DNA from: an uncultured Gemmiger sp. | Lineage (GTDB): Bacteria; Bacillota; Clostridia; Oscillospirales; Ruminococcaceae | Direction of reading: 5' to 3' | Length of the DNA stretch: 64,000 bases | Assembly: GCF_934561205.1 (NCBI RefSeq) | Contig: NZ_CAKTFU010000005.1 | Span: forward strand, 1 to 64,000 | Shown: positions 1 through 7,676 of the stretch, piece by piece | Position numbering within the stretch: the first letter of the stretch is position 1 | Layout: every line of letters starts with the position of its first letter | Program-made: the position numbers and the translations under genes | Notes under the pieces: generated by a model | Databases searched by the model: none | What the model was told of the DNA's origin: nothing | What the model saw: the letters and a program-made list of their open reading frames with translations, nothing else

Positions 1-195
1 GCGGGACAGCTTGATTATATTACCACAGGTAGTCGTACTTTGTCAACAGGTTTTTTGAATTTTTTGACAAATTTCGGGCGAATTTTTTGGGCAGTGTGTA
101 TATTGTGGTTTTGTTGACGGATGAGCACAATTTGTGGGGAAGGTTGTGGGAATGGCAAGATATAAGTCGTAAGGTTGCGGGTTACGAAAGCCCGC

Positions 196-215
196 GGGCG
201 GGGCATGCCCCGCCC
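196..215. repeat. 20-base GC-rich perfect palindrome
   Basis: GGGCGGGGCATGCCCCGCCC reads the same on both strands and sits in otherwise AT-rich sequence. It could be a cruciform or hairpin, or one copy of a dispersed palindromic repeat. There is no run of T after it on either strand, so it is not an obvious intrinsic terminator. Confidence 0.6.
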
Positions 216-437
216 CTGCGCGTACCTATATTTATATAAGGTACCAAACACTAAGGTTAACTATTACAACTTATATGGATTTCTGCATTGGTATACTTGT
301 GGTGGATTCTCTTGCCAGCATCTTTTTGAATTTGTAATCCGTTACTTATACCTAAGATATTCCGTCGAATCCTCAACTAGTTTTCATGGGAAGCCGCGTA
401 TCAAAATCACTGTAATGAACAGCAGCAAAGCATATCG

Positions 438-462
438 ACCGCATAGTTTCAACCTATGCGGT
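438..462. repeat. Hairpin in the origin-proximal region
   Basis: Nine-base arms (ACCGCATAG and CTATGCGGT) are separated by seven bases. No gene is adjacent and there is no U-tract. Its function is unknown; it may be part of the replication or partition region. Confidence 0.45.
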
Positions 463-804
463 ATGTTCAGTCATTTTCCAGTGTTGCATTCTGCGAGGTA
501 TTTATCGTATCCCCATTCATCAACGACTAACACAAAACAGCAAATACATGTGACTTCCCATATTCAATAACAAATTGCTGACAAGAAAATTTTCAAAATC
601 GATTACCGTATTCCCCGAATCCAGAGATGGCAATGTATTTCAACATAGTACCCGATTGCACAGAGAAGTTCCCGCAATGTAATTGGCACAGTTTCCACAA
701 GATAGACACGTTGGCGATTCAGGCCTGCTCGCTCACACAAAGTTACAACCGGTTTTGCAAATATTGTCAACGCTGCGGAAAAGCATGCCTGAAAAATAAT
801 AAAT

Positions 805-2522
805 CCTGCGCGAATGGCAACCAAGGATCCATCCTACAGACACTCGCTGTCTCCCCTGTCAAGCGATGTCGCCAATCCATAAACTTCCGAAAACCTGCTT
901 CGCGCCGATACGCTTCAGACCGTTCTGCGACCCCACGCTCAGACAACAAATCTCATCACGATGACAACCCCGCCCATCGCACTGCTCAACATGCCGGGTA
1001 GGACATCTCCTATAGTATCTTGCGACCCAGCCGAGAACCGTCCCGCTATAAATTTAATATAGTAATTGACCAATCAACCGGAAGCGTTAGTGTAGTACAG
1101 TATTCGTGATGTTGCCTTTCGCACAGGCTTGCCATTGCCTCTGTCTCTTCTCCCTTTTCTTGATCGGTAACCGACGTTTCTTGTAAAAACGGAAGTATCT
1201 CATCGTTGCTGTTTTTAGCTTTAAGTGGTTATTCTTCCTTGCCATCTTCGCGATAAAGTTGCAACTTTACGCAGGATGCAGCTTTAGTCTGCGCAAGTTT
1301 ACAACTTTAACCTGCGCAGACTTGCAACCGTACACTTATGGTTTGCTATCCCCCGTTTTTCTTGTTGCAATTCTGCACAGGTTTGACTAATGCGTTCGAG
1401 CAGCTATAACACTCTATTGCCTGGGTATTTCCTTATCCTAATTGTATTATCTATTCCTATTATTGCAGAATGTATACCTATCTTCCCCTTTTCGACTATT
1501 TTCTCTCCTATTTTCTTCTTAAATGTTACAGATTCTGGTTTATTCCTTTTTCCAACCTTTCCAAGTCAGGCTGAAATATCTTTGGTTGCACATTGCGCAG
1601 GTTTTGGAATTAAAATGATATACTGCCTAAAATATGACGCAACTCGTTGTTAAAATAATACAAAGTGTTTATTCACTCGAATATATAACATTTTGTATGT
1701 GTGTCTTCGAGGGTTTGCCTGCTTTCTGTGCAGGGTGATAACCTATACCCTTCCCCGCACATTGCAACTTTACGTAGGATACTCACTTTTCGGGTTGCAT
1801 TTTACGCAGGTTGCCTGTTTTTGTGACGTTCGCATTTTTTCCTCTTTCTTTTCATCCTGCGTATTATTGCAACTCACAGCAGGTTGTTATTTTACGCAGG
1901 ATACTCTCCTTACGCAAAGTTTTACTGTCCGACCTATCACCATGTTGTCCATGTCTCGATTTTTTGTTGCAATTCCACACAGGATTCTTTTCCTCTTGAC
2001 CGTCCATATATATCGATGCATCGATATTACTTCAATTTATTTTTCCTGTTGCATTTTACGCAGGTTACTCGACGCCTTTTCGGATTACTTTCCGTTGAAT
2101 CCCTACAAATTATTTGTATAAAGATCAAATTGACCCTCATATCGTTGCAACTTTACGCAGGATTGCGCGAAAGTATCTTCCTCTCCCCCGCTGTTGTCAT
2201 TTTTCGCAGGTTGCTATCGCACGCAGAATTTCATTGTAAAACTTCGCAGGAATTGGTTGCTATTCGCGCAGGACAGTGTTGTCATTTCACGCAGGGCCTA
2301 CTATATATCTAAATAATCTAAATATTAAATCTATAAATCACAAACTTATGCTGCTCATGTTGGAAAAATCCTTTTCTTTTCATGTTGTAATTCTGCGCAG
2401 GATAGTAGGAGCTATTACCTATAACCACAATATATTGTGTATTCTCGAAGTTTCTCAGAAAATATGGCAAACTGTGCAGGCAAAATACAGACAAACAGAC
2501 ACTAACCTGCGTAAAGTTGCAA
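805..2522. repeat. Iteron array (putative replication origin)
   Basis: About 20 imperfect copies of a 17-19 base repeat with consensus near GTTGCAAYTTTACGCAGG. Direct copies start near 1111, 1258, 1364, 1585, 1761, 1794, 1866, 1883, 1966, 2048, 2144, 2193, 2233, 2256, 2278 and 2384. Inverted copies lie at 805-822, 1287-1305, 1311-1328 and 2506-2522. Spacing is irregular but tightens to 22-23 bases between 2233 and 2295. Direct repeats just upstream of a Rep_3-type initiator gene are the classic iteron arrangement of theta-replicating plasmids. The repeats are seen directly; the origin function is inferred. They are not CRISPR repeats, because copies diverge and spacers vary from none to over 100 bases. 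Confidence 0.85.
2506..2522 (-). promoter_or_regulatory. Inverted iteron at the rep promoter (putative operator)
   Basis: CCTGCGTAAAGTTGCAA is the exact reverse complement of the iteron core. It ends three bases before the -35 element of the rep promoter. In iteron plasmids Rep often represses its own gene through such a copy, so autorepression is the likely role. Confidence 0.6.
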
Positions 2523-2525
2523 TTC

Positions 2526-2554
2526 TTGCATAATACCACAGGATGTGCTACAAT
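2526..2554 (+). promoter_or_regulatory. rep promoter
   Basis: TTGCAT (2526-2531), a 17-base spacer and TACAAT (2549-2554) form a good vegetative promoter. It lies 27 bases upstream of the rep start codon. Confidence 0.65.
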
Positions 2555-2581
2555 AAGAATACTTTTACGGAGGGGGTCAGT

Positions 2582-4471
2582 ATGACGAATAAAAAAGTTT
2601 CTGATGTGGCAATGGAAAATGATTTGCAAACAGAAAAAAAGGATAATCTGATTGTCACGTTTGAGGAACGCGGCAATCAGACAATCGTTCGTAAATCCAA
2701 CGATTTAGTACAGCTGACACGCAACAACCTGACGCTTTCCCAGCAGAGGTTGATGCTGCATATCTTCTCGATGATTAAGCCGGAAGATACCGAACTGCCC
2801 TCCTACGAATTATCGGTGTATGATTTTATCAAACTCAGCGGCATGAACCCCCATAGTGGCGCGTTGTACAAACAGGTTCGCCGCAATATTGAGGAGTTGG
2901 CCAATGCACCCGTGCAATGGATAAAGAACAGCGGTACAACTACGGTAGAAACCTTTCGATGGATCAATAAAGTGCGTATTGATGAAAAAAAAGCGCGAAT
3001 GACCATCACGCTGGATCCCGTATTAAAACCCCATCTGGTGCAACTGAAAACTCTGTACACTACGATGGATATCACCTACACCATGAATATGCGCAGCACC
3101 TACAGCATCCGCATTTATGAGTTGTGCAAGAGTTATCAGAATCTCTATCTCAGAAAGAAATCTGACGGTGATTCGTTGGTTTGGGATCTGAATATGCTGT
3201 ACGAGCAGCTTTCCTACACAGCAAACAGTTGGTCCGGTTTCCGTCGTTTTGCGTTGGACAAGGCCAAAAGCGAAATCAACGGCCACACGGATATTGTATT
3301 TGATTACGATGTATTCGAGAAAAAAGGGCAAAAGGTGCTTTCTCTGGCAGTGACCATTGAACCGGAAAATGAAAAGGTTGCACGGGAAAATCTGGAGAAA
3401 ATTAACAAGAGAGCCGGACGAAAAACGAAGAAGAGAAAGACGGCGATTCTTGATGACGTGGATACCGACGACCAAACCCTGATCACCTTTGATTATGTCA
3501 GCGCACCGGAGACATCTATCCCCTATTCCTTCGGCAAGGATCGAGCCAAGCTAAAAAAGGAAATCGAAGTGAAGGCACGATTGGAACAACTTCAAAAAGA
3601 ATTGAGCCCGGAAGAATATAACGCAGTTATGCTGATATTAGACATTCTGGCAACAGCCTGCTGTACGATTCGTCCCGGAGATCAGGCCGAGGATGGAGGT
3701 AATGTAGAGGTATTTGGCCGTATGAATGCAATCATTTTGGATTGCGGCGGCCTTACGCAGTGGCTGCGCGGAGTTGCACCCCGTTATGCAAGGGAAATTA
3801 TCCCGGCAGCACAAGGAAAAAAGGCTCCTGTCCCCTATTTGACAAAAATTCTTTTGGAGGATATGGACAATTACCGTATTTATATTTTCAAGGCTGCCGG
3901 CGCAGCGCAGGCTGTTGTGAAGCAGGAAGTGCCGCAAATCTATGAAGCTGAATTTGTTGAAACGGAGCCTGAGTCGGATTTTACTGCGGGACATTTGAAA
4001 GCTGCAGATGCGCAGACAAAAAAACAGATGGAACAGGCGCTGCGGACAGCGGCCAACGAGGAAAAGCTGCTATCGGTTTTAAGCAGTGGTCAGCAGGATG
4101 CCTACCAGGATATCATTAAGTTGGCAGCCTATTTTTGTCGACGCAACCAAAAGGGCAAGGACGATGGCATGATGAGTGGAAAGGCCAACATGCAGTTTGT
4201 CAATGCTCTGAATGGCGTACTTGATAAATATGGTAGTTTAGAGCTTTTGTTTGTCACCTTGGCAAAAAAGCTGGATTACGATGTGTTCTGGAAAGAATGC
4301 GCCAAGAGTAATCGTATAAAAAATGCGCAGGGGTTGTTTCAGGCGATTGTCGAAAAGGGACTGCTGTTTCCGGAAATGGTAATTCGAGAACAACAGTCCG
4401 AGCAAACAGAGAGTTCCACAAAGGGTGAAAGCTGGGCCGGAGGCGGCTGGGCGGATGCTTTTGAAGAATAA
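2582..4471 (+). CDS. rep: Plasmid replication initiator, Rep_3 superfamily
   Basis: A 629-residue initiator protein expected to bind the upstream iterons and start replication. Residues about 35-280 fit the tandem winged-helix fold of Rep_3 initiators: a stretch beginning LVQLTRNNLTLSQQRLMLHI, then a YELSVYDFIKLSG segment and the MRSTYSIRIYELCKSY region typical of these proteins. The C-terminal half, beyond about residue 300, is long for the family and has no recognised domain; part of it resembles the replication-protein tails of clostridial plasmids. The start was set at the ATG 3' of a strong GGAGGGGG site (2571-2578), not at an in-frame start 39 bases upstream. It is followed by parA and parB in the same direction. 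Base composition is more AT-rich than the genes beyond 7 kb. Confidence 0.85.
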   Translation: MTNKKVSDVAMENDLQTEKKDNLIVTFEERGNQTIVRKSNDLVQLTRNNLTLSQQRLMLHIFSMIKPEDTELPSYELSVYDFIKLSGMNPHSGALYKQVRRNIEELANAPVQWIKNSGTTTVETFRWINKVRIDEKKARMTITLDPVLKPHLVQLKTLYTTMDITYTMNMRSTYSIRIYELCKSYQNLYLRKKSDGDSLVWDLNMLYEQLSYTANSWSGFRRFALDKAKSEINGHTDIVFDYDVFEKKGQKVLSLAVTIEPENEKVARENLEKINKRAGRKTKKRKTAILDDVDTDDQTLITFDYVSAPETSIPYSFGKDRAKLKKEIEVKARLEQLQKELSPEEYNAVMLILDILATACCTIRPGDQAEDGGNVEVFGRMNAIILDCGGLTQWLRGVAPRYAREIIPAAQGKKAPVPYLTKILLEDMDNYRIYIFKAAGAAQAVVKQEVPQIYEAEFVETEPESDFTAGHLKAADAQTKKQMEQALRTAANEEKLLSVLSSGQQDAYQDIIKLAAYFCRRNQKGKDDGMMSGKANMQFVNALNGVLDKYGSLELLFVTLAKKLDYDVFWKECAKSNRIKNAQGLFQAIVEKGLLFPEMVIREQQSEQTESSTKGESWAGGGWADAFEE

Positions 4472-4504
4472 CAGCAACTAAGAGATAAAACATGTAGAGT
4501 ATTG

Positions 4505-4559
4505 AATTTTACCATAAGACGGATTTTGACACAAAAAGAAACCGCCTTATGGTAAAATT
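4505..4559. repeat. 18-base inverted repeat between rep and parA
   Basis: Arms 4505-4522 and 4542-4559 match at 17 of 18 positions around a 19-base centre. The centre contains TTGACA (4526-4531), and TATGGT (4548-4553) lies 16 bases on inside the right arm, so the repeat could be an operator over a promoter. It could also be the rep transcription terminator or a ParB-binding centromere site. Confidence 0.5.
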
Positions 4560-4594
4560 GTTTTACAGCGACGGAGAGATATTTCCTAAAACAC

Positions 4595-4623
4595 TTGCGT
4601 AGGGGCGATAATGCTGATATAAT
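4595..4623 (+). promoter_or_regulatory. parAB promoter
   Basis: TTGCGT (4595-4600), a 17-base spacer and a perfect TATAAT (4618-4623) lie about 60 bases upstream of the parA start codon. Confidence 0.65.
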
Positions 4624-4684
4624 AGTAGCAAAGAAGTCAAGCAGCAACGAAGAGATAAAACCCAGACAGAATCGGAGGCCGCAA

Positions 4685-5494
4685 ATGGGATACTGTATTT
4701 CGGTGTGTATTGAAAAAGGCGGTGTCGGAAAAACCGTCACTGTGACCAACATGGCAGCGCTGATGGCCCAAAACGGCAAGAAGGTGCTTGTTGTAGATAT
4801 GGACGCACAGGGAAACTGCACCTATACCTTGACAGGTGCACGCGTTACCGACAGCCGTTTTGCCCGTTGCGGTATTTATGATATGCTGCGTGCCTACGGT
4901 ATTTCCGACGTGAAAAATTATGTATCCCACACAGAATTTGAGGGCATAGACATTATCCCAGCCAATGCCAATACACCGATGGCGGCCCGACAGCTGCAGA
5001 TTTTAGCACAGTCGGAAAATGAGAGCATCAATTCTTTTTTGGCGCTGAGCCTTGCCCAGGTTGCAGAAAATTACGACTATGTGCTGATCGACACACCGCC
5101 CTCCCGTGATTTAATGGTGACAAACGCATTGGTGGCCAGTGATTTTGTGCTGATTCCCTGTGTGTGCGATGATTACAGCCGCGATAGTGTGTATCGAACC
5201 ATCGGTATGTGCCGTGATCTGGAAAAGGACGAAGGCGTTCCCATTGATGTTTTGGGGATTCTTTTGACCATGGTGGAAAAAACGGCGCTTACGGAGGTTA
5301 TCCGCGAGGAACTGCGCTCCGGCCAATTCGGTGAAAAACTGTTTAAGTCGGAAATCCGCAAGGGACAAGCTGTCAAGGACAGTACGCGTCTGGGAGCACC
5401 GGTCGTGTTGTGTGCCCGCAGCAGCAATCCTGCCAAGGATTATGTAAAAGCGTACGAAGAACTGGAAAGCCGTATCAGGGAAAAGGAGGCGTAA
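4685..5494 (+). CDS. parA: ParA-family partition ATPase
   Basis: A 269-residue Walker-type partition ATPase that would move the replicon copies apart using the ParB-DNA complex as partner. The deviant Walker A is at the N-terminus (EKGGVGKTVTVTNMA, about residues 9-23), the A' motif is VVDMDAQGNCT, and the Walker B is DYVLIDTPPS. With no N-terminal helix-turn-helix extension it is like the short soj/type Ib ATPases. The start is the ATG with GGAGG at 4674-4678; an upstream in-frame TTG would overlap the promoter. parB follows after four bases, so the two form one operon. Confidence 0.9.
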   Translation: MGYCISVCIEKGGVGKTVTVTNMAALMAQNGKKVLVVDMDAQGNCTYTLTGARVTDSRFARCGIYDMLRAYGISDVKNYVSHTEFEGIDIIPANANTPMAARQLQILAQSENESINSFLALSLAQVAENYDYVLIDTPPSRDLMVTNALVASDFVLIPCVCDDYSRDSVYRTIGMCRDLEKDEGVPIDVLGILLTMVEKTALTEVIREELRSGQFGEKLFKSEIRKGQAVKDSTRLGAPVVLCARSSNPAKDYVKAYEELESRIREKEA

Positions 5495-5498
5495 GAAA

Positions 5499-6614
5499 AT
5501 GGCCAGCAAGTTGGATCGCCTGAAGAACAAGGGGTTCAAAAACACAGAAAATCCATTGGAAAGCATTGTGCGAGGCGACCGGGAGCCGGGCGGCGAGTAC
5601 ATGGAATTGAATATTGATGATATTGAAACAAACCCTGATAATGATATTTACCGCGAGGCAGATACGGAAGAAGAAATTGTGCTGCTGGCCAATGATATCA
5701 AGCGCAGCGGTCTTTTGCACAACCTGGTTGTTTGCCCCAAGGCAGGTACAGCGAACCGCTATGTGCTTTTAAGCGGTGAACGCCGTTTGCGTGCGCTATT
5801 GTATCTGGTAGAGCAGGAACACCGTGAGCAGGAAAAAAAGAACCTGCCCAGAGTGATGAGCAGTTGGCAAAAGGTGCAGTGCAAGGTGCTGCGCAATTTG
5901 TCGGATACCGAAAAAGTTGTGTATCTGGATTCCGCCAACCTGCAGGTGCGCGGGGGCTTTAACAACGAGAAGGTGTTCCGCAAGGCATCGCAGCGCTTTG
6001 TGGAAAATTTGCAGAAAGCGCCATTTGACCTGACCGAGAGCGAGGCCAAGAAACAGCTGAAAGAAATCAGCCCCATGAATGCAAAAACCATCGATAAAGC
6101 GTTGGATATCCAAAAATATCTGGACGAAGGACTGCGGGAATTTCTGGATGTCGGCTTTTTGAGCCGTGCCGAGTGCGAGTATTATCTGCGCCTTGATGGA
6201 AACGAACAAAAAGAGGCGGCGGATGTCTTTGAGAAAATCAAAAAGATGAACCCGCTGCTGCCGGAACGAAAAAAAATCAAAAAAAATATGACGCAGGCAT
6301 TGACCGAACTGGTAACGATAGCGGACATTCAGGAACGCGACCGTGCTTTTGCCAAGGCTCTGCAGGAGGCAGAGGATGCGGTGGCTGCGGCAAAGCCGAC
6401 GGGCGGGAAAATTACCAGCACGGACAAGGATCACAATTTCATCGCCGGCAAAGTGCCTATGACGACCAAGAAGCTGGTGCGCATTACCAAGGCCAAAAAT
6501 ATGCGCCAAAAAATTCAAACGTACACGCCGGAGGATCGCGCCGCCATGGTTGTACAGTTGAAGGAACTGATCGAGGCATCACAGATGTTGGTGGATCTGA
6601 TCGAATCCGTATAA
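5499..6614 (+). CDS. parB: ParB-family partition protein
   Basis: A 371-residue centromere-binding protein, the partner of ParA. Residues about 36-110 form the ParB/sulfiredoxin-like N-terminal domain, with the CTP-binding box near LLSGERRLRAL. A central helical region about 140-230 would be the DNA-binding part. The C-terminal third is lysine-rich and helical and may dimerise. It begins four bases after parA and its stop is followed 21 bases later by another small gene. The site it binds cannot be named from sequence; the inverted repeat upstream of parA is one candidate. Confidence 0.85.
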   Translation: MASKLDRLKNKGFKNTENPLESIVRGDREPGGEYMELNIDDIETNPDNDIYREADTEEEIVLLANDIKRSGLLHNLVVCPKAGTANRYVLLSGERRLRALLYLVEQEHREQEKKNLPRVMSSWQKVQCKVLRNLSDTEKVVYLDSANLQVRGGFNNEKVFRKASQRFVENLQKAPFDLTESEAKKQLKEISPMNAKTIDKALDIQKYLDEGLREFLDVGFLSRAECEYYLRLDGNEQKEAADVFEKIKKMNPLLPERKKIKKNMTQALTELVTIADIQERDRAFAKALQEAEDAVAAAKPTGGKITSTDKDHNFIAGKVPMTTKKLVRITKAKNMRQKIQTYTPEDRAAMVVQLKELIEASQMLVDLIESV

Positions 6615-6635
6615 TACAGCAGGGGAGGGGAGTGC

Positions 6636-7034
6636 TTGAGACAACGAATTGTCATGCGTCTGCATCTGGATATGCAGGAAATTCTGGAGAGAGAAGCTGT
6701 GTGGCGCGGAACGAAGGTAGGCACTCTGACAGCAGAAATCCTGCACAAAGAGGCAGAAAAAGCAAAAAAACAGGGAATCAGCAACTATGAGATGCATCCC
6801 TTACGGGATATCTATGTGCCATCCAACAGCACGATAGAAAAAACGGCGGGGAATCAAATCTCCATATTTTTGTCAGATGAGGATATGGAGACATTGCAGC
6901 AGCTCACACAGCGCCCCGGAAGCAACGGCATCCGAATCGTGAATGGAAAGCGCCGCACGACATACAGGTATGTGATACCCGGTATGCTGCTGCATGATCC
7001 GATTTTTGCTGAACTGACAAACCCCATAACTTGA
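6636..7034 (+). CDS. Small hypothetical protein in the par operon
   Basis: A 132-residue protein starting at TTG behind a strong GGGGAGGGG site; the next ATG is at 6654. No family is recognised. The first 45 residues (basic start, then two predicted helices around EILEREAVWRGTKVGTLTAE) could form a ribbon-helix-helix-like DNA-binding fold, and the C-terminal part is mixed. Its place right after parB suggests a copy-number, partition or operon-regulating role, but this is inference. Confidence 0.6.
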   Translation: MRQRIVMRLHLDMQEILEREAVWRGTKVGTLTAEILHKEAEKAKKQGISNYEMHPLRDIYVPSNSTIEKTAGNQISIFLSDEDMETLQQLTQRPGSNGIRIVNGKRRTTYRYVIPGMLLHDPIFAELTNPIT

Positions 7035-7045
7035 AAACAAAATAA

Positions 7046-7096
7046 AGACAGCCCCTTCCATGGGACGCAGCGCGTCCCATGGAAGGGGCTGTCTTA
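7046..7096. terminator. Long perfect hairpin, bidirectional terminator
   Basis: Arms of 24 bases with a 3-base loop lie between the convergent par-operon gene and the minus-strand gene that ends at 7104. On the minus strand the stem is followed by a T-rich run, so it most clearly serves that gene. Confidence 0.75.
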
Positions 7097-7103
7097 GTTT
7101 GCG

Positions 7104-7577
7104 TTAGTTGTTGCGGCTGCATTTTTCGGCGTCGATCGCCAGCACCACCATCAAGGCTGGCAAGGCATCGCGGGGGTCAGTTACATCAATGCAATAGGTG
7201 TCAGTCCAGCGGAGAAGTTGTTTACTGACTGTCGCCGCAACAAGACCTTGCGCGGTCAGAATTTGGTAATCCCACTCCCAGAAATCGCCTTGTACCTGCC
7301 AGCCGTTGCAGTCCACGGTAAAAACAGGACGGAACAGGGTAAATTCCTTGGAGATGCAGCCGATGTAATCCTCACCCAGAAACAGCTCAAATTTTGGCAA
7401 AAAGGTGAACACACGTTCTTTTACTGTGCCGACCTCGCAGCCGTCGGCATCGAAAATTTTCAGGCAATGCCCCCAGGAAAGCTGTCCCTTGACGGTGTAC
7501 AGAACGGAGCCGTCCTCGGCGTAGATATCGTAAGAGTCAAACCAGGAAAACATCCGTTGACGAAACAGCATCTGCAT
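7104..7577 (-). CDS. LURP-one-related / Tubby-like C-terminal domain protein
   Basis: A 157-residue cytosolic protein resembling the LURP-one-related family (YxjI-type, Tubby-like beta-barrel). It shows the usual alternating beta pattern: SYDIYAEDGSVLYTVKG, then LKIFDADGCEVGTVKE, then WQVQGDFWEWDYQIL. The molecular function of bacterial members is not established. The start is the ATG behind an AAGGGGG site; an in-frame TTG six bases upstream is too close to that site. It has its own promoter and terminator and so is a single-gene unit, marking the change from the AT-rich replicon module to GC-rich genes. Confidence 0.7.
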   Translation of the reverse strand: MQMLFRQRMFSWFDSYDIYAEDGSVLYTVKGQLSWGHCLKIFDADGCEVGTVKERVFTFLPKFELFLGEDYIGCISKEFTLFRPVFTVDCNGWQVQGDFWEWDYQILTAQGLVAATVSKQLLRWTDTYCIDVTDPRDALPALMVVLAIDAEKCSRNN

Positions 7578-7600
7578 AAACAATTCCCCCTTTTGTCATA

Positions 7601-7627
7601 ATTATAGCAAATTGCGGGGAAAATGCA
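7601..7627 (-). promoter_or_regulatory. Promoter of the LURP-one-like gene
   Basis: On the minus strand TTGCAT (7622-7627), a 15-16 base spacer and TATAAT (7601-7606) lie upstream of the start codon. Confidence 0.55.
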
Positions 7628-7630
7628 ACA

Positions 7631-7662
7631 AGAATCGGCGGACAACTGCTTGTCCGCCGATT
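7631..7662 (-). terminator. Terminator of the molybdenum operon
   Basis: A perfect 13-base stem (arms 7631-7643 and 7650-7662) lies just downstream of the minus-strand NTPase-MocA gene, with a T-rich stretch after it on that strand. Confidence 0.65.
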
Positions 7663-7676
7663 CATACGGTTTTATG

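Larger units (their letters stand above)
1..1110. other. AT-rich gene-free region upstream of the iteron array
   Basis: No open reading frame here resembles a known family or has a convincing ribosome binding site. The stretch contains a 20-base perfect palindrome at 196-215, a hairpin at 438-462 (9-base arms, 7-base loop) and one inverted iteron-like copy at 805-822. On the minus strand, 603-824 could encode a 73-residue peptide whose middle loosely resembles an XRE-type helix-turn-helix. It starts at TTG and has no clear ribosome binding site, so at most it is a gene remnant. The region probably belongs to the replication origin. Confidence 0.5.

Noticed and set aside
1..160. DnaA boxes in the first bases
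   Set aside because: Only weak matches to TTATCCACA were seen; none is within one mismatch, so no DnaA-dependent origin is claimed.
1111..2522. The repeated 17-19 base units as a CRISPR array
   Set aside because: Copies diverge, spacers vary widely in length and are partly absent, orientations are mixed and no cas gene is present; iterons fit better.
1390..2533. Several 60-140 codon frames within the iteron region
   Set aside because: Their translations follow the repeat (Phe/Leu/Cys/Tyr-rich), have no ribosome binding site and match no family.
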